A stretch of DNA of 64,000 bases from Aminipila sp047974845 (GTDB taxonomy: Bacteria; Bacillota; Clostridia; Peptostreptococcales; Anaerovoracaceae): assembly GCA_047974845.1 (NCBI GenBank), contig JBKECQ010000052.1, positions 79,206 to 143,205 on the forward strand, read 5' to 3'. Shown here in pieces: positions 1-9,112 of this stretch (position 1 is the stretch's first letter; every line of letters starts with the position of its first letter). The notes beneath the pieces were generated by a model. It made no database searches and was not told the DNA's origin. It was given only the letters and a program-made list of their open reading frames with translations. The position numbers were made by a program, and so were the translations under genes.

Positions 1-19
1 AAATCAACAAGGTTTTTCT

Positions 20-2062
20 TTAAATATAAGATAAAATTAGACTTCCTACATTAAAAATTGTAAATGCTACAAGCCATGCTACCACTGTTTGAAAACACAC
101 AGTTAGTATGGCATATCTCCACCCGCCCATTTCTCTTCTGATGGTTGCCAATGTAGCAACACAAGGCATATAAAGTAGGCAAAATGCCATAAAAGCAAAA
201 GCGGACAACGGGGTAAATATTTCAGTCAACATTGTTGATAGTGCAACCCCTTCAGAGGCACCTGTTAGCACTGCCATGGTGCTAACCACAGCTTCTTTTG
301 CAGATAATCCTGTAATTAGTGCCGTAGCGGCTCTCCAATCTCCAAAGCCCAGTGGCTGGAATATCGGTGAGACTGCTTGCCCCAGACAGGCTAAAATGCT
401 TTGCTCGCTGGAGGTCACAAGGTTTAATCTAAAGTCAAAACTTTGTAAAAACCAAATAATTATAGTGGCGATAAAAATTACTGTAAATGCCTTTTTTATA
501 AATCCTTTTACATTTTCCCACATTCGGAGCCATACGCTTTTTGCGGCTGGAATCCTATAGGGAGGAAGTACCATAATAAATGGAACAGGATTTCCTTTGA
601 ACAAAGTACTCTTAAATATTAATGCACAGATAATCGCAACTATTATTCCGGTAAAATATATTCCTGTCATAACTAAGGCCTTATTATGACTAAAAAATGC
701 CGCTGTAAACATAGCGTATATAGGTAGCTTTGCACTGCATGACATAAATGGAACCAGAGCTATTGTTAAGTGTCTGTCTCTGGAACTTGAAAGTGAACGA
801 GTTGCCATGATAGCAGGAACAGAACAGCCAAAACCTATGAGCATTGGTACTATTGAACGCCCTGAAAGACCCAACTTCCTAAGTATCTTATCCATTACAA
901 AGGCAACTCTTGGAGTGTATCCGCTATCCTCTAAAATAGATAAAAAGAAAAATAATACAGCTATAATAGGTAAGAAGGATAATACACTTCCCACCCCGGC
1001 GCATATGCCGTCTACTATTAAGGCGTGTAAAACTGGGCTTACGTTTGCTTCCGTTAATCCTGAAGATATCAAACCTATGATAAAATCAATGACATTTGAT
1101 AACTTGCCGCTTAAATATGCTCCGATTGATCCGAAAGTAAAGTAGAACACAAGAAACATTATACCTATAAAGATTGGTATGGACAGGAACCTATGCGTTA
1201 GGATTTTATCCATTCTTATTGAACGCTCTTGCTCCTTGGTATTTTCTGCAAATCTTGTAATTACTTCTTTACACAGAAGCTCAATGAAGGAGTATCGCAT
1301 ATCAGCCATGGCGGCTTCCCTGTCGGTATTTAAGTGGTGTTCCATATCTTGAATAATTCGTTCAATAATTTCCAATTCCGGTGCTTGCAGGTTTAATTCA
1401 TTAATCATTGGTATGTCGCCCTCTACCACCTTAGTGCAACAGAACCCAAGAGGTAGATTAGCGGCTTCTACATCATCGTTAATTAAGTGAGCGATTGAGT
1501 GTATGGCCGTATGAATGTAGCCTGAGCAAAAATCTATCTTTTCAGGCTTTTGTTTGCTTTGGGCAGCCTCTATTGCATAATGAATCAAATCATGTATGCC
1601 ATCATTTTTACTTGCCGAGATTGGAATGGTAGGAACGGTTAAACGCTGTGAAAGCTTTTGAATATCAATTGAAATTTTGTTATTTTTTATTTCGTCCATC
1701 ATATTCAGTGCTATAACCATTGGTATTTCTAACTCCATTAGTTGAAGCGTTAAATATAAGTTCCTTTCAATGGCGGTTGCGTCTACGATGTTTATGATTA
1801 CATCGGGCTTGCCGCGTAACAAGATGTCCCTTGTGGCAATATCGTCAACTGTATATGCTGAAAGCGAATAAGTACCGGGTAGCTCTATAACGTTAACTCC
1901 TTTGTGCCTCTTGACAGGCCCCTCTTTGGTTGCTCTTTGTGTTGTAGCAAAGTGTCCGGAATGTTGTACTCCGCCTGTCATTTGGTTAAATACCGTAGTA
2001 AGTCCACAATTGGGATTCCCTATTAAAGCTATATTAATAGTATGTGAATGTTTTTTAGGCAT
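20..2062 (-). CDS. feoB: FeoB-like ferrous iron transporter with a degenerate G domain
   Basis: Membrane Fe(II) transporter with an N-terminal GTPase-like domain. I place the start at 2062 (680 aa): a GGAGG lies 9 nt upstream inside feoA, and the ATG overlaps the feoA stop by 8 nt, indicating translational coupling; the in-frame ATG at 2098 lacks this. The membrane core carries the FeoB signatures GFGCSVPAIMATR, GLSAKEAVVST and MPCVATLATIRRE. The G domain is abnormal: the P-loop reads GNPNCGLTT (Leu21 where Lys is expected), the switch I region aligns Gln42 with the usual Thr, and G3 is ELPG (Glu60) instead of DLPG; G4 (NMMD) is intact. The family is certain; whether this protein binds or hydrolyses GTP normally is doubtful. 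Confidence 0.93.
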   Translation of the reverse strand: MPKKHSHTINIALIGNPNCGLTTVFNQMTGGVQHSGHFATTQRATKEGPVKRHKGVNVIELPGTYSLSAYTVDDIATRDILLRGKPDVIINIVDATAIERNLYLTLQLMELEIPMVIALNMMDEIKNNKISIDIQKLSQRLTVPTIPISASKNDGIHDLIHYAIEAAQSKQKPEKIDFCSGYIHTAIHSIAHLINDDVEAANLPLGFCCTKVVEGDIPMINELNLQAPELEIIERIIQDMEHHLNTDREAAMADMRYSFIELLCKEVITRFAENTKEQERSIRMDKILTHRFLSIPIFIGIMFLVFYFTFGSIGAYLSGKLSNVIDFIIGLISSGLTEANVSPVLHALIVDGICAGVGSVLSFLPIIAVLFFFLSILEDSGYTPRVAFVMDKILRKLGLSGRSIVPMLIGFGCSVPAIMATRSLSSSRDRHLTIALVPFMSCSAKLPIYAMFTAAFFSHNKALVMTGIYFTGIIVAIICALIFKSTLFKGNPVPFIMVLPPYRIPAAKSVWLRMWENVKGFIKKAFTVIFIATIIIWFLQSFDFRLNLVTSSEQSILACLGQAVSPIFQPLGFGDWRAATALITGLSAKEAVVSTMAVLTGASEGVALSTMLTEIFTPLSAFAFMAFCLLYMPCVATLATIRREMGGWRYAILTVCFQTVVAWLVAFTIFNVGSLILSYI

Positions 2063-2297
2063 TAAGTGACTCCTCCATAATTTGGATTCTGCTTGCATCT
2101 TCTTTTCTTAGCGTCAGTTCAAAACCCCGTAGACAGACTTCTATAGGATCTCCTAAAGGTGCAACTTTTCTAACATAAACAGTGGTGTTGGGGGTTAGCC
2201 CTAAGTCAAACAATCGGCGCCTTATGGCACCTTCTCCACCAACACTGGAAATTGTTGCGGTATATCCGGGTTTTAATTTATCTAAAGTTAATAACAT
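2055..2297 (-). CDS. feoA: FeoA family protein
   Basis: Small cytoplasmic SH3-like partner of FeoB, 80 aa, about the usual size. The sequence has the family pattern: an LDKLKPG start, GGEGAIRRRLFDLGLTPNT in the middle and a hydrophobic DPIEVCLRGFELTLRKEDA strand near the end. It is first in a two-gene operon with feoB, and the two genes overlap by 8 nt. No feoC-like gene follows within the window, but feoB ends 20 nt from the edge, so one could lie outside. The promoter region upstream is very AT-rich and contains a perfect 12-bp inverted repeat. Confidence 0.93.
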   Translation of the reverse strand: MLLTLDKLKPGYTATISSVGGEGAIRRRLFDLGLTPNTTVYVRKVAPLGDPIEVCLRGFELTLRKEDASRIQIMEESLNA

Positions 2298-2327
2298 ACA
2301 TTACCTCTTAATAATAATTTAAACGTT

Positions 2328-2358
2328 AAAAATATAAATAATACATATTTATATTTTT
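2328..2358. promoter_or_regulatory. AT-rich inverted repeat upstream of feoA
   Basis: Perfect inverted repeat AAAAATATAAAT / ATTTATATTTTT with a 7-nt spacer, 31-61 nt upstream of the feoA start. It could be an operator for a metal-responsive repressor, but it does not match a Fur box or a DtxR/MntR box well, and AT-rich DNA makes such repeats by chance fairly often. The rest of the 368-nt gap to the transglycosylase (2298-2665) holds its promoter and nothing else that I recognise. Confidence 0.35.
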
Positions 2359-2607
2359 AATATTTTATAGTATATACCCTGTAGTTAGCTTGTGCAAACA
2401 GTTTAGCTAAAATACTCCAAAAAGTTGAGAAACAGGTATTAATTTGTCATAAAGTTAGGAGCATATTAGTAATGTCAACCCCAAGAATAAAGTTTTTTTG
2501 TAAGAACATAAAAAAGAAGAATGTTGAAAAATCAAGGCAAAACTATATGGCATTATTGATTACAATTTTCTGAATATGAGCAAAAAGGTATACTTTTTGT
2601 TATTGGG

Positions 2608-2616
2608 TGCTATAAT
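2608..2616 (+). promoter_or_regulatory. Extended -10 promoter for the lytic transglycosylase
   Basis: TGCTATAAT is a perfect extended -10 element. It lies 50 nt upstream of the ATG at 2666, inside the frame of a longer ORF that opens at 2576, which argues that translation starts at 2666. No good -35 hexamer is present, as is usual for extended -10 promoters. Confidence 0.55.
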
Positions 2617-2665
2617 AAAATATGTCTTGCAAAAAGACGTTAGAGAAAGAGAGGAGAAACAAGGT

Positions 2666-3763
2666 ATGGCAAAGAAGCTTATATCTGTGTGGCTTTCATT
2701 GACCATTGTGCTTTTCTCATCAATTTCTATATATGCTGAAGAATACGTTCAAGGAGATTTTTTTAACAAGGAAGTCGTTATAAATGGGAGCAAAATTGTA
2801 AACTACAATTTGCAATATCCGTTCTTCCTTTATAAAGACACGACTTACATTCCATTAAGCTCAGATATGGGCAAGATCTGTGGATTTGAAGCAGAGATGG
2901 ACTGGGAAAGCCGCACATTAAAACTTCTGAAGACGGAGGTAACTCAAAAAACAATTAGCAACGATTGGGCTAAAAACAACGGATACGATATGACGCTTGA
3001 TGTAATTGCAGACGTCAAAGTAATAGCATACGAAGAACTTTCAGACGAAAAAGAGGCAGCAGTTTCCGCAGAGGCTGAAGAAACAGCCGAAGTAATAGAA
3101 GCACCTGAAATGAGAGTTGAGGAAGTTAATTTAGAAGGTATGCCAATATTGGCAAAAGGAAAGTATATTTTCATTCCTGTAAAGGCAATGAAAAATAGTA
3201 AAGTCTTTAATTGGGATTTATATTATGATTCATATTTTGGATTATGTATGAGTACAGTTAAGGGGGTTACTGCAAAAAGTTTCTGGAGTGAATCAGAATC
3301 CAGATACAATAGAGGGTTAGTAAACTATATTTTAAATTATAATGGAAGTTTATCTAAAACATACGCGCAAGACCTTGTGTTTATGTTTAAGAGAGCAGCG
3401 AAGATAAACAATGTAGACGAGAAACTTCTTATGGCTATAGCTCAGAAGGAAAGTACTTTTAATCCTTCGGCAAGGTCACGAGGAGGGGCAATTGGTCTAA
3501 TGCAAATTATGCCAGCTACGGCAGCAAATTTTGGAGTAACAGCGCAGCAATTACTAGACCCTAGAACAAATATTACGGTTGGGGCTAGTATGATCGGTAC
3601 AGGGCTTACTAACTATGGCGGAGATAAGACGAGAACTTTATCCGCATATAACCAAGGCTCGCATAGAGTGAGCAGAGGTAATTATTCCACAGCTTATGCA
3701 ACAAGAGTAATGTCTGCATATAGTGGAGTACAAAATTTTCTTTCTGTAAACGGATATAACTAA
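2666..3763 (+). CDS. Secreted lytic transglycosylase (SLT domain) with copper-amine-oxidase-like N domain
   Basis: Predicted to cleave peptidoglycan glycan strands outside the cell. Start at 2666 (365 aa) is preferred: GAGGAG lies 9 nt upstream and the protein then begins with a clean signal peptide (MAKK, a hydrophobic stretch, cleavage near YAEE). Residues of about 30-85 (VVINGSKIVNYNLQ... TYIPLSSD) resemble the substrate-binding-like domain seen at the N terminus of many clostridial surface proteins. An acidic linker rich in Glu and Ala follows. The C-terminal 110 residues are an SLT domain: MAIAQKESTFNP with the catalytic Glu near residue 261, GLMQIMPATA, and LSAYNQG. It is monocistronic, between a promoter and a terminator. 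Confidence 0.88.
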   Translation: MAKKLISVWLSLTIVLFSSISIYAEEYVQGDFFNKEVVINGSKIVNYNLQYPFFLYKDTTYIPLSSDMGKICGFEAEMDWESRTLKLLKTEVTQKTISNDWAKNNGYDMTLDVIADVKVIAYEELSDEKEAAVSAEAEETAEVIEAPEMRVEEVNLEGMPILAKGKYIFIPVKAMKNSKVFNWDLYYDSYFGLCMSTVKGVTAKSFWSESESRYNRGLVNYILNYNGSLSKTYAQDLVFMFKRAAKINNVDEKLLMAIAQKESTFNPSARSRGGAIGLMQIMPATAANFGVTAQQLLDPRTNITVGASMIGTGLTNYGGDKTRTLSAYNQGSHRVSRGNYSTAYATRVMSAYSGVQNFLSVNGYN

Positions 3764-3821
3764 TTAAGGCAGAAAGAAGATTAAAAAAATCGTGACTTTA
3801 AAAGCATAAATATAGAAAATC

Positions 3822-3850
3822 AAAAAACCGAGGATTATCCTCGGTTTTTT
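3822..3850 (+). terminator. Rho-independent terminator after the transglycosylase
   Basis: Stem AAAAAACCGAGGA / TCCTCGGTTTTTT with a 3-nt loop, ending in a T run. The A run on the left side means it could work in both directions. Confidence 0.85.
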
Positions 3851-3970
3851 GATTTAGTGAATAGCAGGCTACATTTTATTTGTAAATTAAATCTTTTAAC
3901 AGTATAATAAATCTGATAATTAGAAGAAAAAAATTATTTCCACCTTTTTATTGATATATGGAGGTAATCG

Positions 3971-4636
3971 ATGAATACAAGTATATTTCAAGTAGCGGGA
4001 CCTGTGATGATTGGACCATCAAGCTCACATACAGCAGGTGCCGCTAAAATAGGAAGAATAGCAAGGCAGATTGTCAATGCTGATTTTGATAAAGTTACAT
4101 TTGGGCTACATGGCTCATTTGATAAAACAGGAAAGGGTCATGGTACAGATAAGGCTTTATTGGCGGGAGTTCTTGGAATAAGGGAGGACGATGAAAGGAT
4201 TTCCAAGTCTTTTGATATTGCTGAGCAAATGGGCATAGGATTTCAATTCTATTCCGTTGAACTGGAGGGAGCACATGAGAATTCTGTAATAATTACTTTT
4301 TATAAAGAAGAAAAGCCAACTACAAGAATACAGGGGTCATCAATCGGAGGCGGAAACGTACGAATTGAAAAGATTGATGGCTATGATATAGGTATCAGTG
4401 GAAATTTACCTACTATTTTTGTTAAGCAAGATGATCAAAGGGGAGTAATAAGCCACGTTGCCACTGTTCTTGCTGAAAATGGTATTAACATTGCGACTAT
4501 GAAAGTTAGCAGAGTACAAAAAAGTGAGGACGCTATTTGCGTAATAGAAATAGATGATTCAATAAATGAAGAAACTCTTTACAATTTAAAACAACATAAA
4601 AATATACAGCTTGTGCGTCTTATTGCTTGCGTTTAG
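3971..4636 (+). CDS. sdaAB: L-serine dehydratase, iron-sulfur type, beta subunit
   Basis: Beta subunit of the oxygen-sensitive [4Fe-4S] enzyme that deaminates L-serine to pyruvate and ammonia. The 221 residues begin with the diagnostic GPVMIGPSSSHTAGA motif, which contributes to the active site, and contain SSIGGGNVRI. The last 75 residues form an ACT domain (ISGNLPTIFVKQDDQRGVIS, then NIATMKVSR), a regulatory amino acid binding fold. A GGAGG ribosome site lies 8 nt upstream. The alpha subunit gene follows after 240 nt. In this organism the product pyruvate could link to the lrgAB region further on, but that is inference. Confidence 0.95.
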   Translation: MNTSIFQVAGPVMIGPSSSHTAGAAKIGRIARQIVNADFDKVTFGLHGSFDKTGKGHGTDKALLAGVLGIREDDERISKSFDIAEQMGIGFQFYSVELEGAHENSVIITFYKEEKPTTRIQGSSIGGGNVRIEKIDGYDIGISGNLPTIFVKQDDQRGVISHVATVLAENGINIATMKVSRVQKSEDAICVIEIDDSINEETLYNLKQHKNIQLVRLIACV

Positions 4637-4876
4637 AGGACAAAGTGTATATAAAAGCACATTTGGTGAATAGTTGTTATATAAGCAAATAAAAAAGGGC
4701 TTAAAATAGTTTTTATATAACAAAAGAAAAAACAGTTGAACATAGTTGATATATAAGAAATTTAAGCAAAAGTGTTTAAGTAAGAATTTATTAAAAGTAA
4801 GAATTGCGTTAACAGTGAAATGAATTTTGAGATAGAAATATATTTAATCTCACTGTATGGCGGAAATGGAGAAAAG

Positions 4877-5749
4877 ATGTACAAAAATATAAAAGGTCTT
4901 TTGCAACTGGCAAAAGAAAAAAATGTTTTTATATCCGAAATTGTTCTGCAAAGTGAAATGAAACATAGTGAATTGAGTCGTGAAGATATTCTTAATATCA
5001 TGAGAGAACGTGCAGATGTTATGAGAAAATCATCTGTAAAGGCGTTGGAAAAAGCAACTAATCCGGAGGGGAACTTTATATGCGGAATTGCAAAGACACA
5101 ATATGATTATGCTGTTTCCTCAAAGGAATCATTGTGTGGAGACTTCATAAATACAGTTATGGCAAGAGCCTTATCCTCAAGTGAGGTCAATGCATCAATG
5201 GGTAAAATCTGTGCTATGCCTACGGCAGGATCTTGTGGCATTGTACCCGCAGTTATTTTTTCAGTTGCTGAAAAAAACAATGTTTCTGAGGAAAAGCTTT
5301 TAATGGCAATGATTACAGCCTCAGGTTTCGGTGCAATTGTAACAGAAAATGCCACAGTGGCAGGAGCAGAAGGAGGCTGTCAGGCTGAATGTGGTGTTGC
5401 GGCGGCTATGGCAGCAGCGGCGGCGGTTGAACTGTGCGGCGGTACACCGGAGCAATCAGTAACAGCCTTCTCCCTATCATTAATGAATGTAATGGGGCTG
5501 GTTTGTGATCCGGTAGGAGGGCTTGTGCAAATTCCTTGTGCACAAAGAAATGCGTCTCAGGCAGTTAACGCGTTGCTAAGCGCAGATTTAGCTATGGCAG
5601 GTGTTCAAAGCTATATTGATGCCGACGAGGTAGTGGAAGCCATGTATAAAGTAGGAAAAATGCTCCCAATGCAGTTAAAGGAGACTGCCCTAGGCGGTAT
5701 AGCCTGTACTGCCAGTGGCAAAGCAATCGTAGGATGTAATTGTAATTGA
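4877..5749 (+). CDS. sdaAA: L-serine dehydratase, iron-sulfur type, alpha subunit
   Basis: Catalytic partner of the preceding beta subunit, carrying the cluster-ligating cysteines. I start it at 4877 (MYKNIKGLL, 290 aa, normal length), where GGAGA is just upstream; an ATG at 4820 would add 19 atypical residues. Typical motifs are CAMPTAGSCGIVPAV, EGGCQAECG and CDPVGGLVQIPC, and the protein ends in ASGKAIVGCNCN. The 240-nt gap before it contains two imperfect copies of a 14-nt sequence (AGTTGTTATATAAG at 4672, AGTTGATATATAAG at 4744) of unknown meaning. The wide spacing suggests separate translation control of the two subunits. Confidence 0.94.
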   Translation: MYKNIKGLLQLAKEKNVFISEIVLQSEMKHSELSREDILNIMRERADVMRKSSVKALEKATNPEGNFICGIAKTQYDYAVSSKESLCGDFINTVMARALSSSEVNASMGKICAMPTAGSCGIVPAVIFSVAEKNNVSEEKLLMAMITASGFGAIVTENATVAGAEGGCQAECGVAAAMAAAAAVELCGGTPEQSVTAFSLSLMNVMGLVCDPVGGLVQIPCAQRNASQAVNALLSADLAMAGVQSYIDADEVVEAMYKVGKMLPMQLKETALGGIACTASGKAIVGCNCN

Positions 5750-5854
5750 AATTTTCCAAATATTGCTATATAATAATGGGGAGTTAAGAGTTAAGTTGCA
5801 ATAGTTTTGTTAAAATGGAAAAAGTGTATGTAGCATGGAAATGAGGAAATTTTA

Positions 5855-7897
5855 ATGAAAACACAGATTTCAGGTCGTAAAGGCAGTATAAGAACAAAAC
5901 TAATTTGCATGGCAGTGATTATTTCACTGATTCCGTTAATTTTATCAAATATTATTTGTTCATCAATATCTATTAAGTATGGAAAAATTGAGGCATATAA
6001 TAAGATTCAAGACAGAACAACAAGTATTTCAGCACAGGTTTCGGAATATGTCAATAAGGGGTATGCACTTGTTGAGAGTTTGGCATATGGAGCAGATATT
6101 AAATCTCTTGATCCTGCGACGCAAGAACAAGTTTTAGTAACTGCGGCAAAAAATAATCCATATTTTATACTATTTTTTCAACAGGGCTTAGATGGAATGC
6201 AAACAGCCAGAAGTGAAGGCGAATGCGGAAGCCGTGCGGGCAGATGGTGGTTTGAAAAGGTTAAGGAAGAGAAGAAACCATATGTAACAAAGTCATATTT
6301 TAGTGCTTCGGGAGGCAACGCAGTAACTTCAATAATATATCCTGTAGCAGATGAAAACCATAACATGGTTGCAGTTTTAGGGGCTGATTTAAGCTTGGCT
6401 AAACTACAAGAAATTGTGGACGGGTATAATACTGAGGATACCTATTCTGTTATAGTGGATGGAGAAGGTGTCGTAATTGCCCATCCTGATACAAATCAAG
6501 TCTCTGAACTATATAACTATAAAAAGGGAACAAGAACTATTACTGAGAATGGTCAAGAAAAAGAAATGCCTGTAGACATCACAGAGGGTTTAATGGAGTT
6601 AACTGCTGATGTTCTGGAGGGCGGCAGTGCCGTTAAAGAGCTGGAAAATGAAGACGGTAATAAAGCAATCTATTCATATAGTCCTATAGTTATGCCGGGA
6701 TATTCAGATGATTGGGGAGTAATAACCATTCAGATGAAAAGTGCGGCTTATGCTAGTACAACTTCCATGATTAAATCTAACATATTTCTTTCTATTATAA
6801 TGGCGGCAATTATTATAATAGTGGCGTTTATTTTTACTAAAAAACTTACGGTGCCTTTAAAAAATCTAACATTGGCAGCCAACCAAATCGCAGAGGGTGA
6901 TTTAAATGTAAAAATAGATATTAAAGGGAATGATGAAATAGGTGATGTTGCAACTGCTGTAAATAAAACTGTGGTAAGGTTAAAATCATATATTAATTAT
7001 ATTGAAGAAATTACAGAAGTATTAAATAAGATTTCCAATGGGTTACTTCAATTTGAACTAAAATATGATTATATAGGTGAATTTGCTAAAATAAAAGAAG
7101 CTCTATTAAATATAAAGGTTACAATGAGCAATACCATGGTTCATATTAAAGATGTGGCAGAACAGGTGAATGGAAATGCCCAACAGCTTTCTATGGGAGC
7201 AGATTCTTTAGCAGAGGGAACAACTAGGCAGGCCAGTGCGGTGCAACAATTATCGGCAACTATTAGTGCAGTAACTGATAAGGTATCTCAGAATGCCAGT
7301 TATACAAGGGAAGCTAGCAATCAGCTTGCAGAAGTTGGGGAAAAGATTAATCTAAGTAACGAACAAATGCAGGATATGCTGAAAGCAATGAATGAGATTC
7401 AAGAACGTTCTCAAGAAATTGGCAAGGTTATAAAAACCATTGATGACATAGCGTTCCAAACCAATATTTTGGCACTCAATGCGGCGGTAGAAGCGGCAAG
7501 ATCGGGAGAGGCCGGAAAAGGTTTTGCTGTTGTGGCTGACGAAGTTAGAAATTTGGCAACAAGAAGCTCTGAGGCTGCAAAGAGTTCAGCTGTATTAATT
7601 GACAAATCTGTTAATGCAGTGAGAGAGGGAAGCAGTTTAACCGATGGTGCGGCAGAAAACTTACATACAATTTTCGAGGCTGCTCAGAGCATCATAGCCA
7701 CGATTTCTGAAATTTCCAATGCTTCTCAAGAACAGGCTGAATCCATATCTCAGATAAATGAGGGCTTAGAGCAAATTGCATCTGTAGTTAATGCCAGTGC
7801 GGCTACAGCAGAGGAAAGTGCTGCTTCCAGTAGACTACTTTCTGAAAATGCAGGAATGTTAAGCGATATGGTAAATAAGTTTGAAATTGAAGAATAG
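5855..7897 (+). CDS. Methyl-accepting chemotaxis protein with dCache sensor
   Basis: Membrane chemoreceptor, 680 aa. A first membrane segment at about residues 15-38 is followed by an extracellular Cache-type sensing region of about 260 residues (including YSVIVDGEGVVIAHPD and WGVITIQ), a second membrane segment near residues 308-330, a HAMP domain (KLTVPLKNLTLAANQIAEGDL) and a long helical signalling domain. The hairpin tip reads IDDIAFQTNILALNAAVEAARSGE, the standard CheA/CheW contact region. The ligand cannot be read from the sequence. A good GAGG ribosome site precedes the ATG. It stands alone, with no che genes nearby. Confidence 0.93.
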   Translation: MKTQISGRKGSIRTKLICMAVIISLIPLILSNIICSSISIKYGKIEAYNKIQDRTTSISAQVSEYVNKGYALVESLAYGADIKSLDPATQEQVLVTAAKNNPYFILFFQQGLDGMQTARSEGECGSRAGRWWFEKVKEEKKPYVTKSYFSASGGNAVTSIIYPVADENHNMVAVLGADLSLAKLQEIVDGYNTEDTYSVIVDGEGVVIAHPDTNQVSELYNYKKGTRTITENGQEKEMPVDITEGLMELTADVLEGGSAVKELENEDGNKAIYSYSPIVMPGYSDDWGVITIQMKSAAYASTTSMIKSNIFLSIIMAAIIIIVAFIFTKKLTVPLKNLTLAANQIAEGDLNVKIDIKGNDEIGDVATAVNKTVVRLKSYINYIEEITEVLNKISNGLLQFELKYDYIGEFAKIKEALLNIKVTMSNTMVHIKDVAEQVNGNAQQLSMGADSLAEGTTRQASAVQQLSATISAVTDKVSQNASYTREASNQLAEVGEKINLSNEQMQDMLKAMNEIQERSQEIGKVIKTIDDIAFQTNILALNAAVEAARSGEAGKGFAVVADEVRNLATRSSEAAKSSAVLIDKSVNAVREGSSLTDGAAENLHTIFEAAQSIIATISEISNASQEQAESISQINEGLEQIASVVNASAATAEESAASSRLLSENAGMLSDMVNKFEIEE

Positions 7898-7917
7898 AAT
7901 AGTTTATTATTAAGTAG

Positions 7918-7968
7918 TAGGGGTTATTGTACATTAAGTAGTGACATAACCCCTATCTTGTTTTGTTT
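7918..7968 (+). terminator. Terminator after the chemoreceptor gene
   Basis: Stem TAGGGGTTAT (7918-7927) / ATAACCCCTA (7946-7955), 18-nt loop, followed by a T-rich tail. It separates the chemoreceptor from mtnA. Confidence 0.75.
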
Positions 7969-8019
7969 GTGATAAAAGTGTATAATTAAGTGTTAAAATA
8001 AAATTTTGGAGGTGCAGAT

Positions 8020-9093
8020 ATGTCTTTATTCATATCACCTATTAAATACGAAAAAGAGACTTTGTTTTTGTTGGATCAGACTTTACTTCCCAATGATGAG
8101 GTCTATGTTGAAATACATACGAAAGAAGATTTATGGGATGCGATTTATAAGCTTAAAGTAAGAGGTGCCCCGGCTATTGGTGTGGCGGCGGCGTACGGGC
8201 TATATGTTTGTACCAGAGACATAGAGGCTGAATCATATGATGAATACTGCCAAAAGTTTAGTCAGGTTAAAGAATATATTGCAACTTCAAGACCAACAGC
8301 TGTAAACTTATTTTGGGCGTTAAACAGAATGGAATCAAAACTTATCTCAATGGGAGATGGATTGTGCTTTGAACCAACATTTAACCAACAGCTGGAATAT
8401 ATAAAGGACGAGTTAAAAAAAGAAGCTCAAAGAATATATCAAGAAGATGTGGATGCTTGTTATGCCATGGGCAAGCATGGATTATCCCTATTAAAAAAGA
8501 ACATGGGTATCTTAACACATTGCAATGCTGGAACCATTGCCACTGCAAAATACGGTACTTGTTTGGCACCTCTTTATTTGGGTCATGAACAGGGCTATGA
8601 CTTTAAAGTTTTTGCAGATGAGACTAGACCTCTTTTGCAAGGGGCTAGACTTACTGCATGGGAATTGAATAAGGCTGGGATTGATGTAACTCTTATTTGC
8701 GACAATATGGCATCAATAGTTATGAAAAAGGGCTTAGTAAATGCAGTAGTTGTAGGTTGCGACAGAATGGCAGCAAACGGAGACGGAGCAAACAAAATAG
8801 GCACCTCGGGTGTGGCAATCTTAGCAAAGGAATACGGAATTCCTTTTTATATGTTTGTGCCTACTTCAACTATTGATTTAGATACTAAAACAGGGAAAGA
8901 TATTCATATAGAAGAACGTAGAGGCGACGAAATATATAAAATGTGGTATGAGAAACCTATGGCACCGGAGGGGATAAAAACCTTTAATCCGGCTTTTGAT
9001 GTTACGGATGCCAAGTACATAACGGCTGTAATAACCGAAAAAGGTATAGTATATCCGCCATATGATATAAACTTACCTAAATTATTTAAATAA
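8020..9093 (+). CDS. mtnA: S-methyl-5-thioribose-1-phosphate isomerase (MtnA type)
   Basis: Aldose-ketose isomerase that converts 5-methylthioribose-1-phosphate to the ribulose-1-phosphate in methionine salvage; relatives also act on 5-deoxyribose-1-phosphate. At 357 aa it is full length. Visible motifs are LKVRGAPAIGVAAAYG near the N terminus, LTHCNAG with the catalytic Cys168, GCDRMAANGDGANKIGT with the catalytic Asp248, and ERRGDE. It has a GGAGG ribosome site. No kinase, dehydratase or other salvage gene is next to it, and I see no SAM riboswitch in the short upstream gap, so its exact substrate is uncertain. The following EamA gene is only 19 nt away and probably co-transcribed. Confidence 0.92.
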   Translation: MSLFISPIKYEKETLFLLDQTLLPNDEVYVEIHTKEDLWDAIYKLKVRGAPAIGVAAAYGLYVCTRDIEAESYDEYCQKFSQVKEYIATSRPTAVNLFWALNRMESKLISMGDGLCFEPTFNQQLEYIKDELKKEAQRIYQEDVDACYAMGKHGLSLLKKNMGILTHCNAGTIATAKYGTCLAPLYLGHEQGYDFKVFADETRPLLQGARLTAWELNKAGIDVTLICDNMASIVMKKGLVNAVVVGCDRMAANGDGANKIGTSGVAILAKEYGIPFYMFVPTSTIDLDTKTGKDIHIEERRGDEIYKMWYEKPMAPEGIKTFNPAFDVTDAKYITAVITEKGIVYPPYDINLPKLFK

Positions 9094-9112
9094 TGATTGT
9101 ATTGGAGAGAAA

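Noticed and set aside
276..1145. Plus-strand reading frames inside feoB
   Set aside because: They are antisense shadows of the conserved FeoB membrane domain and show no family resemblance.
7898..8019. SAM riboswitch upstream of mtnA
   Set aside because: The gap is only 122 nt, holds a terminator for the preceding gene, and shows none of the S-box conserved core.
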